Below, in pieces: positions 51,257 through 59,102 of a DNA stretch of 64,000 nt; position 1 is the stretch's first letter, and each line of letters begins with the position of its first letter. The position numbers were made by a program, and so were the translations under genes. The notes below the pieces were generated by a model. The model was not told where the DNA came from and did no database searches. It was given only the letters and a program-made list of their open reading frames with translations. The stretch is from Streptomyces sp. NBC_00335 (GTDB taxonomy: Bacteria > Actinomycetota > Actinomycetes > Streptomycetales > Streptomycetaceae), in contig NZ_CP108006.1 in assembly GCF_036127095.1 (NCBI RefSeq), positions 3,720,001 to 3,784,000 on the forward strand. The letters run 5' to 3'.

Positions 51257-53404
51257 TCACTCCCCCTTGCCGGCACGGAGTTCGACAACGAGACGGGTGA
51301 GGGTGGTCCTGACCGGGTGGCTGGTGGCGTCGGTGGTTCCTCGGAACTTCGCGCGCCGCGCGCCAGGCGTGAAGTACAGCATTCCGTCCACCTCTTCGCA
51401 CCCTTCGACGCCCACCAGCTCCGCCCAGTCCAGTCTGGGGCGGCCCCCCGAGCGCACGTCCAGCTGAGCCACCGGCATCATCGGGACGATCTCGTCGCCA
51501 CGCGGGATGCTCACTTCGCCGGTGATCCGCCACTCCCCGGCGTCGCCGACCATCGCGTCGAGCCCGTCCAAGAGTGGAACCACGGGGCCGGCGGGTGTCT
51601 TGGCCTTGGGCCTCGTCCGCACCGTCAACGCCTTGCGCAGGGCCTCACCGCCTTCGCCACTGCTGCGCTTCGGCCGTGCGACAAGCTCTCTCGCCGCATT
51701 GTTGGCCTCGGCGGTCAGTGCGTTGATCCGCCGGTACGCGGACGGTGACCACCGCAGTGTCAGCTCTTCCGTCTGCCCCCAACGATCGTGCTCGGGAGGT
51801 TCCGCCGCACGCAGGAAGTCCTCGGCCTCCTTCGCGAAGGGGGCCGTCTCTCCGGCTGCCGCCCCGACCAGCAGAACGGCCTGGAAAGGATTGGTGCTGC
51901 TCGGCAGCCTCGGGACCACGCTCCTCTTGACGGTCATGCGATTGCCGCGCAGCGAGTGCATCCGGTTCTTCGCCCCGTCCCTGTCCCCCTCGGCCTCCGT
52001 GAGAAGCAAGACCGCTTGGTGCGTACCGAACGTCCCGTGGGCGCCCCCGGACAACGGCAGCTTCAACGGGACGCTCCGTACCGCCACCTGCCCGGCCTCG
52101 GTGAGACGATCCACCGTGGTGCCCTCGTAGTGCGCCCTCAGGGCACGGGTCCGCGCAGGCTGCTCGACAGACGGGTCCACCTGTTGCTCCGCCACGACCT
52201 CCTTGCCGTTTCGCAGGGCTCGGACAGAGACCTCCAGGAGGGGGAGTTTGCCGCCCCCGCCGGTCATCGCGGCCCAGAAGTCACGCCCCAGCGCTTCGAC
52301 CAGTCGGGCGTGCATCGTGTTGATGTCACGCGTGTCCTCGTCGCTCTCCTCGTCGCCGATGAATCCGTCATCGGGATCGGAGGAGTTCGCCGCGAGACCG
52401 GCCACATCGTGCGCACCGACGATGAGGAAGGACGTGCCGGGTTCGTCGCTCTCCCGGGCCAGATACAGGTTCTCCACGGTCTCCTCGTCCGCCCACCAGG
52501 AACGGGCGACCAAGGCCCCGGGCGAGTGAGGATCAGGGCGCCCGAACCAGGCGGGGCCGGCGTACGACTCGCCGTCGACCTCACGCCACGGCAGTTCGAG
52601 GCGGCCGATGACCCGTCGCTCGGTACGTCCCTCGTGAGGCACGGACAGAGTGGAGTTGATGAGGACGAGCCCGAGGGAGCTGGTGGCCCACAGCGTCGCC
52701 TTGCCCAAGCCGTACGACCCTCCGGCGCCAGGACCGGACTTGAGGCTCTCCAGTTGGCGTCTGACCACGGCGGCGAACTTGCCGTCCCCGTAATCGTCGC
52801 CGGTCAGACCGGAAGCGTTGTAGTCGTCGACTCGCAGCAGGACCAAACGGCCCTTCTCGTACATGTCGCGCACCCCGGCGTCCACGACCCGGCCGACCTT
52901 CTGGTTGCCGGCGGTCTCCGAGACGGCGGAGTAGTGCGGAAAGAGATCGTTCCAGAGGATCGCCTCGCGGAAGGCGTCCAGGGCGTCGCCGGTGAGCTCG
53001 TGCAGGGTGTAACGGACCTTGACGGGGCGGCCGTTCTCCGTCAGCCTCTCGTCCAGGCTGTTCTGGCACGTCTCTCGCGCGAGGACTTGCACGTCGGCGT
53101 CGAAGGCGAAGGCGGCGGCGTTGCCCAGGTCACGGCCGCCATCGGGATAGCCGGGGCGGTGGTACCAGGTGACCGGAAGGCCGGCCTGGGTATCGGTGGT
53201 GCGGGTGTGCACCGTACCCACGTCCGTGCCGAGCGCCTTGGCGATGTCCGTCATGGTGGTCGGACGAGGAGTCGACCTGCCGGTGATCCACGCGGACACC
53301 GCGGCCCGAGTCAGGTTGAGTTCGTCGGCCAGTTCGGCCTGCGTCTTCCCCGCAAGCGCGAGCTGTCGGGACAGCCAGGGCCCGAATTCCTCACCTGTCT
53401 CCAC
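51257..53404 (-). CDS. XRE helix-turn-helix fused to a GHKL (Hsp90/MutL-type) ATPase
   Basis: A 715-aa protein. Residues 8-65 are a full XRE DNA-binding domain (KTQAELADELNLTRAAVSAW). After a linker comes a GHKL ATPase: N-box VLARETCQNSLDERL (107-121), G1 LRVDDYNASGLTGDDYG (190-206), G2-type GPGAGGSYGLGKATLW (224-239). The C-terminal 400 residues are unrecognised. A GHKL enzyme with its own DNA-binding head suggests a self-regulated sensor or chromatin-type remodeller, akin to predicted MutL/MORC-type restriction ATPases. GTG 53404 has AGGAGAGG about 12 nt upstream. The promoter at 53458-53487 overlaps an inverted repeat the XRE part could bind. Confidence 0.88.
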   Translation of the reverse strand: METGEEFGPWLSRQLALAGKTQAELADELNLTRAAVSAWITGRSTPRPTTMTDIAKALGTDVGTVHTRTTDTQAGLPVTWYHRPGYPDGGRDLGNAAAFAFDADVQVLARETCQNSLDERLTENGRPVKVRYTLHELTGDALDAFREAILWNDLFPHYSAVSETAGNQKVGRVVDAGVRDMYEKGRLVLLRVDDYNASGLTGDDYGDGKFAAVVRRQLESLKSGPGAGGSYGLGKATLWATSSLGLVLINSTLSVPHEGRTERRVIGRLELPWREVDGESYAGPAWFGRPDPHSPGALVARSWWADEETVENLYLARESDEPGTSFLIVGAHDVAGLAANSSDPDDGFIGDEESDEDTRDINTMHARLVEALGRDFWAAMTGGGGKLPLLEVSVRALRNGKEVVAEQQVDPSVEQPARTRALRAHYEGTTVDRLTEAGQVAVRSVPLKLPLSGGAHGTFGTHQAVLLLTEAEGDRDGAKNRMHSLRGNRMTVKRSVVPRLPSSTNPFQAVLLVGAAAGETAPFAKEAEDFLRAAEPPEHDRWGQTEELTLRWSPSAYRRINALTAEANNAARELVARPKRSSGEGGEALRKALTVRTRPKAKTPAGPVVPLLDGLDAMVGDAGEWRITGEVSIPRGDEIVPMMPVAQLDVRSGGRPRLDWAELVGVEGCEEVDGMLYFTPGARRAKFRGTTDATSHPVRTTLTRLVVELRAGKGE

Positions 53405-53949
53405 GCGCCGCCTGCCTCTCCTGGGACTCCCATGCCGATCGCATGCTGTGGATCACGAGGCTAATTTGACAAGGGCGCAAGCGTCAACCGGCAGTTGATC
53501 GGCTTCGATCGCCAGGCCACTTCAACTCGATGTCCGACTTGCCCTTAATGATCAGGTATTCCCCCTTGCGTGCAGTGCCTCTGCAAGCGGACCACTCAAC
53601 TCCCCTTATGTGAGCGGGAGTTCGGGTTGCGTGTTCGAGCGAATACCCGATAAGGTCGCCGACGATGGGGATGCCATCTCGCTCGCGAAACCCGAAACCC
53701 GGGAGGTCGGGCGACCGGGGAGAAGTGCGCCCAAATTCCGAAACCCCATTCCCGGAAGACGCCTCCAGAGCCGCACAGAAGAAAACCTTCCGCAAAGGGC
53801 TGGCTGCACGAGACTTCCATCCCCTAGCGTTAACGAGGACGAAAGTCTCACCCAAGGCTCAGATTTACCCATATCACTTCACACGGGGGACGTGTGCCCA
53901 AATGCACCCCTGTGCAGCTGCAGGATGCAACCAACCAGGGGCGGATCAG
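53405..53949. other. Long divergent regulatory gap in the island
   Basis: A 545-bp gap with lower GC than the flanking genes. It holds the GHKL-operon promoter (53458-53487), a second inverted repeat TCAAC/GTTGA (53484-53498), and a 7-bp hairpin AACTCCC/GGGAGTT (53598-53622). In-frame codons before 53950 read as low-quality protein; I see no gene. Confidence 0.6.
53458..53487 (-). promoter_or_regulatory. Promoter of the XRE-GHKL operon with candidate autoregulatory site
   Basis: On the minus strand: -35 TTGACG (53487-53482), 18-bp spacer, -10 TAGCCT (53463-53458), 54 bp before the GTG. An inverted repeat TTGAC-N12-GTCAA (53466-53487) overlaps the -35 box and covers most of the spacer, a position where XRE binding would block transcription. 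Confidence 0.65.
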
Positions 53950-54162
53950 ATGAATGAGCAGGACAGTGAATCGTTGGACTCGTTTCGGGAGTCGAGCGCA
54001 TTCGAGCTGGCGATTATGACGGCTGGAAGCAAGCCCGCGGTTCTCGAGGTCCTTCACGACCACGACCTGTCCGAGGAGGTTTTCACCAACAGGTTCCCCG
54101 GGCTGGCGAAGATGACTCAGGGCCTGCCGGACGTCCCGGACGAGCCTGCTCCCCCGATCTGA
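53950..54162 (+). CDS. Small unknown protein (70 aa)
   Basis: A 70-codon reading frame with ATG 53950 preceded by AGGGGCGG. The protein starts MNEQDSESLDSFRESS, is acidic with a helical middle (FELAIMTAGSKPAVLEVLHD) and ends in a Pro-rich tail (PDVPDEPAPPI). No family recognised. It is followed by a 32-bp perfect palindrome and so appears to have its own transcript. Reading back to 53665 would add 95 residues that look random. Could be an antitoxin-like or sensor partner of the island, or a spurious ORF. Confidence 0.5.
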   Translation: MNEQDSESLDSFRESSAFELAIMTAGSKPAVLEVLHDHDLSEEVFTNRFPGLAKMTQGLPDVPDEPAPPI

Positions 54163-54268
54163 TTCAGCACGTCAAGGGCCTGAAGTCTCGGTCTCGCAAC
54201 AAACAACGCCTTCACAGTGAACCCTCTGCTTCACGAAGGCACTGTGGAAAACAACGCCCAGCGCCACG

Positions 54269-54300
54269 GCGAACGACGGGCCGGCCGGCCCGTCGTTCGC
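54269..54300 (+). terminator. Perfect 32-bp palindromic terminator
   Basis: A 16-bp stem with no loop bases beyond the CCGG turn, starting GCGAACGACGGGCC, ends at 54300 and is followed by TCTTC. It lies 107 bp beyond the 70-aa ORF and 38 bp before the start of the GHKL-helicase gene. A second stem CACAGTG/CACTGTG lies upstream (54213-54246). Confidence 0.85.
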
Positions 54301-54338
54301 TCTTCATCCGGATCTTTGACACCAGGAGCGCAGAAGCA

Positions 54339-57300
54339 GTGCCGTCATCGTCCTCTTCGGTCGTTCAAACCGTTCTCGAACAGTCCTCGCGTGTCCTGCA
54401 GACTTACGCCGTGGACCCCGGCCTCGTGGCCGAGCACGCCAATGGAGAGCGCCGCATCACGCAGGGCGGATACGGCGATCGCCAGCTTTTCGAGCTCGTT
54501 CAGAATGCGGCAGACGAAATGGCCGACGACTCGGTGGGGCGGGTTTGCGTCATCCTCACGGAAACACACTTGTACTGCGCGAACGAGGGAAATCCGGTTT
54601 CCTCGGAAGGCGCGGAGACTATTCTTCGGATGAGTATGTCGAAGAAGCGTGGCGGCCAGATCGGTCGTTTCGGAGTGGGCATCAAATCGGTTCTCGTGGT
54701 GACCGACGCACCGGAATTCTTCAGCAGCACCGGAAGTTTCGGATTCGACCGCGCCTGGTCGTACGCGCAGATCAAGGCCGTGCCCGGAGTGACTGCACGC
54801 TACGGACCCGAGTTCGACGCGCCTGTGCTGCGGATGGCCCGACCTCTGGACGTGCAGGCCGAGTGCGCATCCGATCACGTCCTGAACGAGCTGCTGAACT
54901 GGGCCACCACCGTCGTTCGTCTGCCTCTGCTCCCGAAGGCGGACGACCGGCTGGGCCGGGACATGCACGGCGGACGTGGCAAGGACCACGGCGAGCCCCG
55001 CGAGGAATTCCCGGTCGGCTTCCAGCTCTTCTCGCCGCACGTCACAAAAGTCGTGCTGGAGGACCGCCGGCCACGGCCCGTGGCTCGTCGGACACTGACC
55101 GCCCACCGGACCGGCGACCTGCACACCTTGATCGAGGAGCGGACCGGGAAGTCTGTCGCCACCGATCGGTGGCGTGTGTTCACCACCACCCACGAACCCG
55201 GTCACAGTGCCCGCGCGGACGCCGGCGAACTGCACGACCGGCTCTCACTCAACCTCGCCTGGGGCGTCCCCGCCCTGGAGAAGGACCCGGAGAGCGGTCT
55301 GTACGTCAGCCCGCGATCACGCGGGCGCGGCAAGTTCTGGTCCTTCTTCCCGACCAAGTACGAGATGTCGCTGAGCGGCATCCTCAACGGCGCCTGGAAG
55401 ACGAACGAAGATCGTCAGAACCTCCTCGACTCCTCTCCCTTCAACCAGGAGATGATCCGGATGTCGGCAAAGCTGGTCGTCGACTCCCTCCCTACCCTTG
55501 TTCCCGATGAAGACCCCGCCGCCTATCTCCCCCTGCTGCCCGGTCGAACCAAGGAAGCGATCAGCTGGGCCGACGAGTTCCTGACCCGAGAGATCTGGGC
55601 CCGCACGGCGGACCGTCCGGCGTTGCCCGACCAGGACGGTGTCCTGCGCATCCCGACGACACTCAGGATCCACCCGCGCCTCGACAAGGACCTCAAGAAG
55701 CTCTCCAAGTGGCTGCGGATGTGGCACGAGTGCCCCGGGCGCCCCTCGAACTGGCTTCACCCGAGTGTCGAGGCGGACGCCCTGCGCTCCGGAAAGGTCG
55801 AGCACATCATCGGTGCGGCCGGGCACGAGCGGACCGGTGTCCGGGAATGGCTGGAGGCTCTGGTCGGGAGCGGCACCCCCGAGGCGTCGGCGGCGGCCGT
55901 TCGCATCCTCGCGGACATGATCGAGAACCACTCCCCCCATGCCGAAGAGGCCCGTAAGGCCCGCATCGTGCTCACCGAAGAGCATGGTCTCGTCGCACCC
56001 GTGCACGGCAAGGTGTTCCGCCGTGCAACCCAGGGCGGGCTGCGCGAGACCCTGGTGTATGTGGTCGACAAGCTCGCCCAGAACCCGTCACTGGCTCACG
56101 CCCTCAACGTCCTGGGCATCCGGGAGGCCGATGTCGAGGGCCGGTTCGTCAGCGTGCTCGATCAGGGCTTCGACCACTACGGCGACTCGGACTGGGAACG
56201 GTTCTGGGAGCTGTTCCGTCAGGCGGGGGTACGTCGGCTGGCCCACACGGTCCTGGAGAGGGTCCCCACTCCACGCTCGGCGCTCCGGGTACGCACCGCC
56301 GACGGTCGGTTCCGGCCGGTCGAGGACTGCATGCTGCCGGGTGTCGTGGTCGATGCGAAGCGCGACCCCGGCATCGCTGTCGACATGTCGTTCCACTCCG
56401 ACGACACCCCCTTCTTCTCACAGGTCGGCCTGCGGGAACGACCGTCCGGTGGGATCCGCCCCCAGGAAGACGAAGCGTGGTTCGTGGAGTACCGCGAAGC
56501 CCTCCACGCCGCCTACCTGCGCGGCTTGGACAGTCACGCCCCGCGCCCCGCGCTGAGCCGGATGAAAGTCGAGGGCGCCGCGATCGGCGGCCCGCTCCAC
56601 CTCTTCCGTGCCCTGTCCGAGGAGTCACGCGCCGCCTTCCTGAAGGTGCTGCCCGACGACGCCGTGGTGGACAACTGGACGCGCCAGATCGGCGCACAGA
56701 CCAACACGCGACAGGCCGTGGCCTCGCCGATCCGATGGATGCTGAGGAAGTTCGGCACGATCGCCACCTCCCAGGGGGTCAAGCCGGTCAAGGAGGCAGT
56801 CGGCCCCCAGCTCGCCGGCTACCGGGATGTGCTGCCCGTCGCCGACATCTCCCCCGAGAAGGCCCGCAGGCTGCGGCTCCCGACCACCGTTGACGAGGTC
56901 CCCGCCGACCGCTGGGACGCGCTCCTCGAAGAGGTGACCCGCAGCGCGGACGACTCCTTCGTCGGAGCCACCTACGTGATGCTGACCCGATTCGGCGCAG
57001 ACTTCCCCGAGGACTCACTGACCAGGTGCCGGATCGGTGACGTCTGGGAAACCCGGCCCGACGACGAGATCACCGTCGCCGTCGGGACCGCTCAGTACCA
57101 AGCGCTGCGTGCCGAGCAACTCCCGGCGCTGCTCGTACCGACCACCGACGACGCCGAGCTGATGATCGAGAAGTGGGGCATGCTCCGCTACGCCGACGTG
57201 ATCAGTCTGGAGACCCGTGAAGTACCGGTGGGTGACCCCGTGCCGCTGGTCGAGCTGTTCCCCGCCCTGCGGCAGCGTCTGAACAGCGGGAACCGGAACA

Positions 57301-59102
57301 GCATGGTGCAACGGTGCAGCGAACTGGAGGAGGTCACCCGAACGCCCAGGGGTACGCACACCTCCCCCCTGGACGCCGTGCGCCAGGACAGCACCGTCAA
57401 GCTCCGAGTCCCTCTGGAGCCGGAGCCGATGCTGCGCCTGATCGACCGCGAGCTCGGTTTGGGCCTCGGCGCTGCCGGCTGCCGCGCGGTGCTCGACCAC
57501 CAGGACCGTATGGAACGGGACGGCGAGTTGAAGGCGGCGCAGAAGGCGGTGCGCGAGTCCACTGACGTGGTGACCAAGATCGAGCTGCTGGTCGGTGCCG
57601 ACGCGCTCCGCACCGGCCTCCCCGAGGGACTGATGGAGGCCGAACTTCATTCGACCGACGGCGTCGAGCCGACCGGGCGTCGCATCGCACAGATGGCGTT
57701 CAACGCACACGGTGACGGTGTGCTCCAGCAGCATGCCAGGGACATCCAGGGACGCTTCCCCAACGCCCCTGTCGCGTACGGAGGTTCGCCCGCAGCGATC
57801 GCGTTCGTCTCGGAGCTGAGGCTGCCGGTCGCGTTCGCCGGTTCGAGGACTCCGTCCCCCCCGCCGTTCGAGACCGTCGAGGGCCCTCGGGACTTCCCGA
57901 GTCTCCACGAGTACCAGGAGGACCTGGTCCGGAACATCTCCACCATGCTCGACCGACTGGCACCCCAGCGCGGCATGCTGTCGCTGCCGACCGGCGCCGG
58001 CAAGACCCGGGTCACCGCCGAGGCCGCGATCCGCTGGGTGAAGCGAGTCGGCGACCTCAGGGGTCCACTGCTGTGGATCGCACAGACCGAGGAGTTGTGT
58101 GAGCAGGCCGTCCAGAGCTGGAAGTTCGTCTGGAGCAAGGTCGGCGCCGACCGTCCGCTCACCATCAGCCGGCTGTGGAGCACCAACGAGGCGGGTGACG
58201 TCGTTGACCACCCGCATCTGGTGGTCGCCACCGACGCCAAGTTGGAACGGTGCCTGGGCACCGACCAGTACTCCTGGCTGCGCCAGGCCTCCCTGGTGAT
58301 CGTGGACGAGGCCCACACCGCCATCTCCAAGCGATACACCGAGATCCTGAGCCAACTGGGACTCACCCAGTACGAGACGGGCCGGCACCTGCTCGGCCTG
58401 ACCGCCACCCCCTTCCGGAACACCAATGAGGAGGAGACCCGCCGCCTGGTCCGGCGCTTCGGCAATCGGCGACTCGACGAAGGCGTCTTCCCGTCGGGCG
58501 ACCCGTATCGCGACCTCCAGGACTGGGGCATGCTCGCCCAGGTCGAGCACCGCACCCTCGAGGGCGGCCGTATCGAACTCACACAGGACGAGAAGACGCA
58601 CGCCGACCGCATGGCCATGCTCTCCCGCTCTGCCGAACAGCGACTCGCCGACGACCACACGCGCAGTCGGCGCATCGTCGACTGCGTGGCCGATCTGCCG
58701 GACGATTGGCCGACGTTGCTCTTCGCCACCTCAGTCGATCACGCCAAGTACCTGGCGGCCATGCTCAACGACCGGGGTGTCCCTTCCGCTGCCGTGGACT
58801 CGACGACCAGTGCGCAGGACCGCCGCGCTCGCATCGAGAACTTCCGAAGCGGTCGGATCCGGGTTCTCACCAACTACGGCGTGCTCACTCAGGGGTTCGA
58901 CGCACCTGCCACTCGTGCCGTGGTCGTGGCCCGGCCGGTCTACAGCACCAACGTGTACCAGCAGATGATCGGTCGCGGATTGCGCGGGCCGCGGAACGGC
59001 GGCAAGGACAGCTGCCTGGTCCTGAACGTCAGCGACAACATCGCCAACTTCGATACCAACCTCGCCTTCACTCAGTTCGAGCACCTCTGGAGCCGGAAGT
59101 GA
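54339..59102 (+). CDS. Giant sacsin/Hsp90-like ATPase fused to an SF2 helicase
   Basis: A 1587-aa protein. The N-terminal 130 residues are a sacsin-type GHKL ATPase: QLFELVQNAADEM near residue 52 (N-box) and GQIGRFGVGIKSVL near 108 (G2). A long middle part (about 150-1150) is unrecognised. The C-terminal 400 residues form an SF2 helicase: Walker A PTGAGKTR near 1216, DEAH box VIVDEAHTAI near 1319, TATPFRN (motif III) near 1352, and motif VI QQMIGRGLRG near 1541. GTG 54339 has AGGAG 11 nt upstream. TGA overlaps the next GTG by 3 nt. It is likely the sensor/motor of the island. Confidence 0.9.
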   Translation: MPSSSSSVVQTVLEQSSRVLQTYAVDPGLVAEHANGERRITQGGYGDRQLFELVQNAADEMADDSVGRVCVILTETHLYCANEGNPVSSEGAETILRMSMSKKRGGQIGRFGVGIKSVLVVTDAPEFFSSTGSFGFDRAWSYAQIKAVPGVTARYGPEFDAPVLRMARPLDVQAECASDHVLNELLNWATTVVRLPLLPKADDRLGRDMHGGRGKDHGEPREEFPVGFQLFSPHVTKVVLEDRRPRPVARRTLTAHRTGDLHTLIEERTGKSVATDRWRVFTTTHEPGHSARADAGELHDRLSLNLAWGVPALEKDPESGLYVSPRSRGRGKFWSFFPTKYEMSLSGILNGAWKTNEDRQNLLDSSPFNQEMIRMSAKLVVDSLPTLVPDEDPAAYLPLLPGRTKEAISWADEFLTREIWARTADRPALPDQDGVLRIPTTLRIHPRLDKDLKKLSKWLRMWHECPGRPSNWLHPSVEADALRSGKVEHIIGAAGHERTGVREWLEALVGSGTPEASAAAVRILADMIENHSPHAEEARKARIVLTEEHGLVAPVHGKVFRRATQGGLRETLVYVVDKLAQNPSLAHALNVLGIREADVEGRFVSVLDQGFDHYGDSDWERFWELFRQAGVRRLAHTVLERVPTPRSALRVRTADGRFRPVEDCMLPGVVVDAKRDPGIAVDMSFHSDDTPFFSQVGLRERPSGGIRPQEDEAWFVEYREALHAAYLRGLDSHAPRPALSRMKVEGAAIGGPLHLFRALSEESRAAFLKVLPDDAVVDNWTRQIGAQTNTRQAVASPIRWMLRKFGTIATSQGVKPVKEAVGPQLAGYRDVLPVADISPEKARRLRLPTTVDEVPADRWDALLEEVTRSADDSFVGATYVMLTRFGADFPEDSLTRCRIGDVWETRPDDEITVAVGTAQYQALRAEQLPALLVPTTDDAELMIEKWGMLRYADVISLETREVPVGDPVPLVELFPALRQRLNSGNRNSMVQRCSELEEVTRTPRGTHTSPLDAVRQDSTVKLRVPLEPEPMLRLIDRELGLGLGAAGCRAVLDHQDRMERDGELKAAQKAVRESTDVVTKIELLVGADALRTGLPEGLMEAELHSTDGVEPTGRRIAQMAFNAHGDGVLQQHARDIQGRFPNAPVAYGGSPAAIAFVSELRLPVAFAGSRTPSPPPFETVEGPRDFPSLHEYQEDLVRNISTMLDRLAPQRGMLSLPTGAGKTRVTAEAAIRWVKRVGDLRGPLLWIAQTEELCEQAVQSWKFVWSKVGADRPLTISRLWSTNEAGDVVDHPHLVVATDAKLERCLGTDQYSWLRQASLVIVDEAHTAISKRYTEILSQLGLTQYETGRHLLGLTATPFRNTNEEETRRLVRRFGNRRLDEGVFPSGDPYRDLQDWGMLAQVEHRTLEGGRIELTQDEKTHADRMAMLSRSAEQRLADDHTRSRRIVDCVADLPDDWPTLLFATSVDHAKYLAAMLNDRGVPSAAVDSTTSAQDRRARIENFRSGRIRVLTNYGVLTQGFDAPATRAVVVARPVYSTNVYQQMIGRGLRGPRNGGKDSCLVLNVSDNIANFDTNLAFTQFEHLWSRK

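Noticed and set aside
53665..53949. N-terminal extension of the 70-aa ORF
   Set aside because: No ribosome site at 53665 and the residues look random; ATG 53950 has AGGGGCGG upstream.
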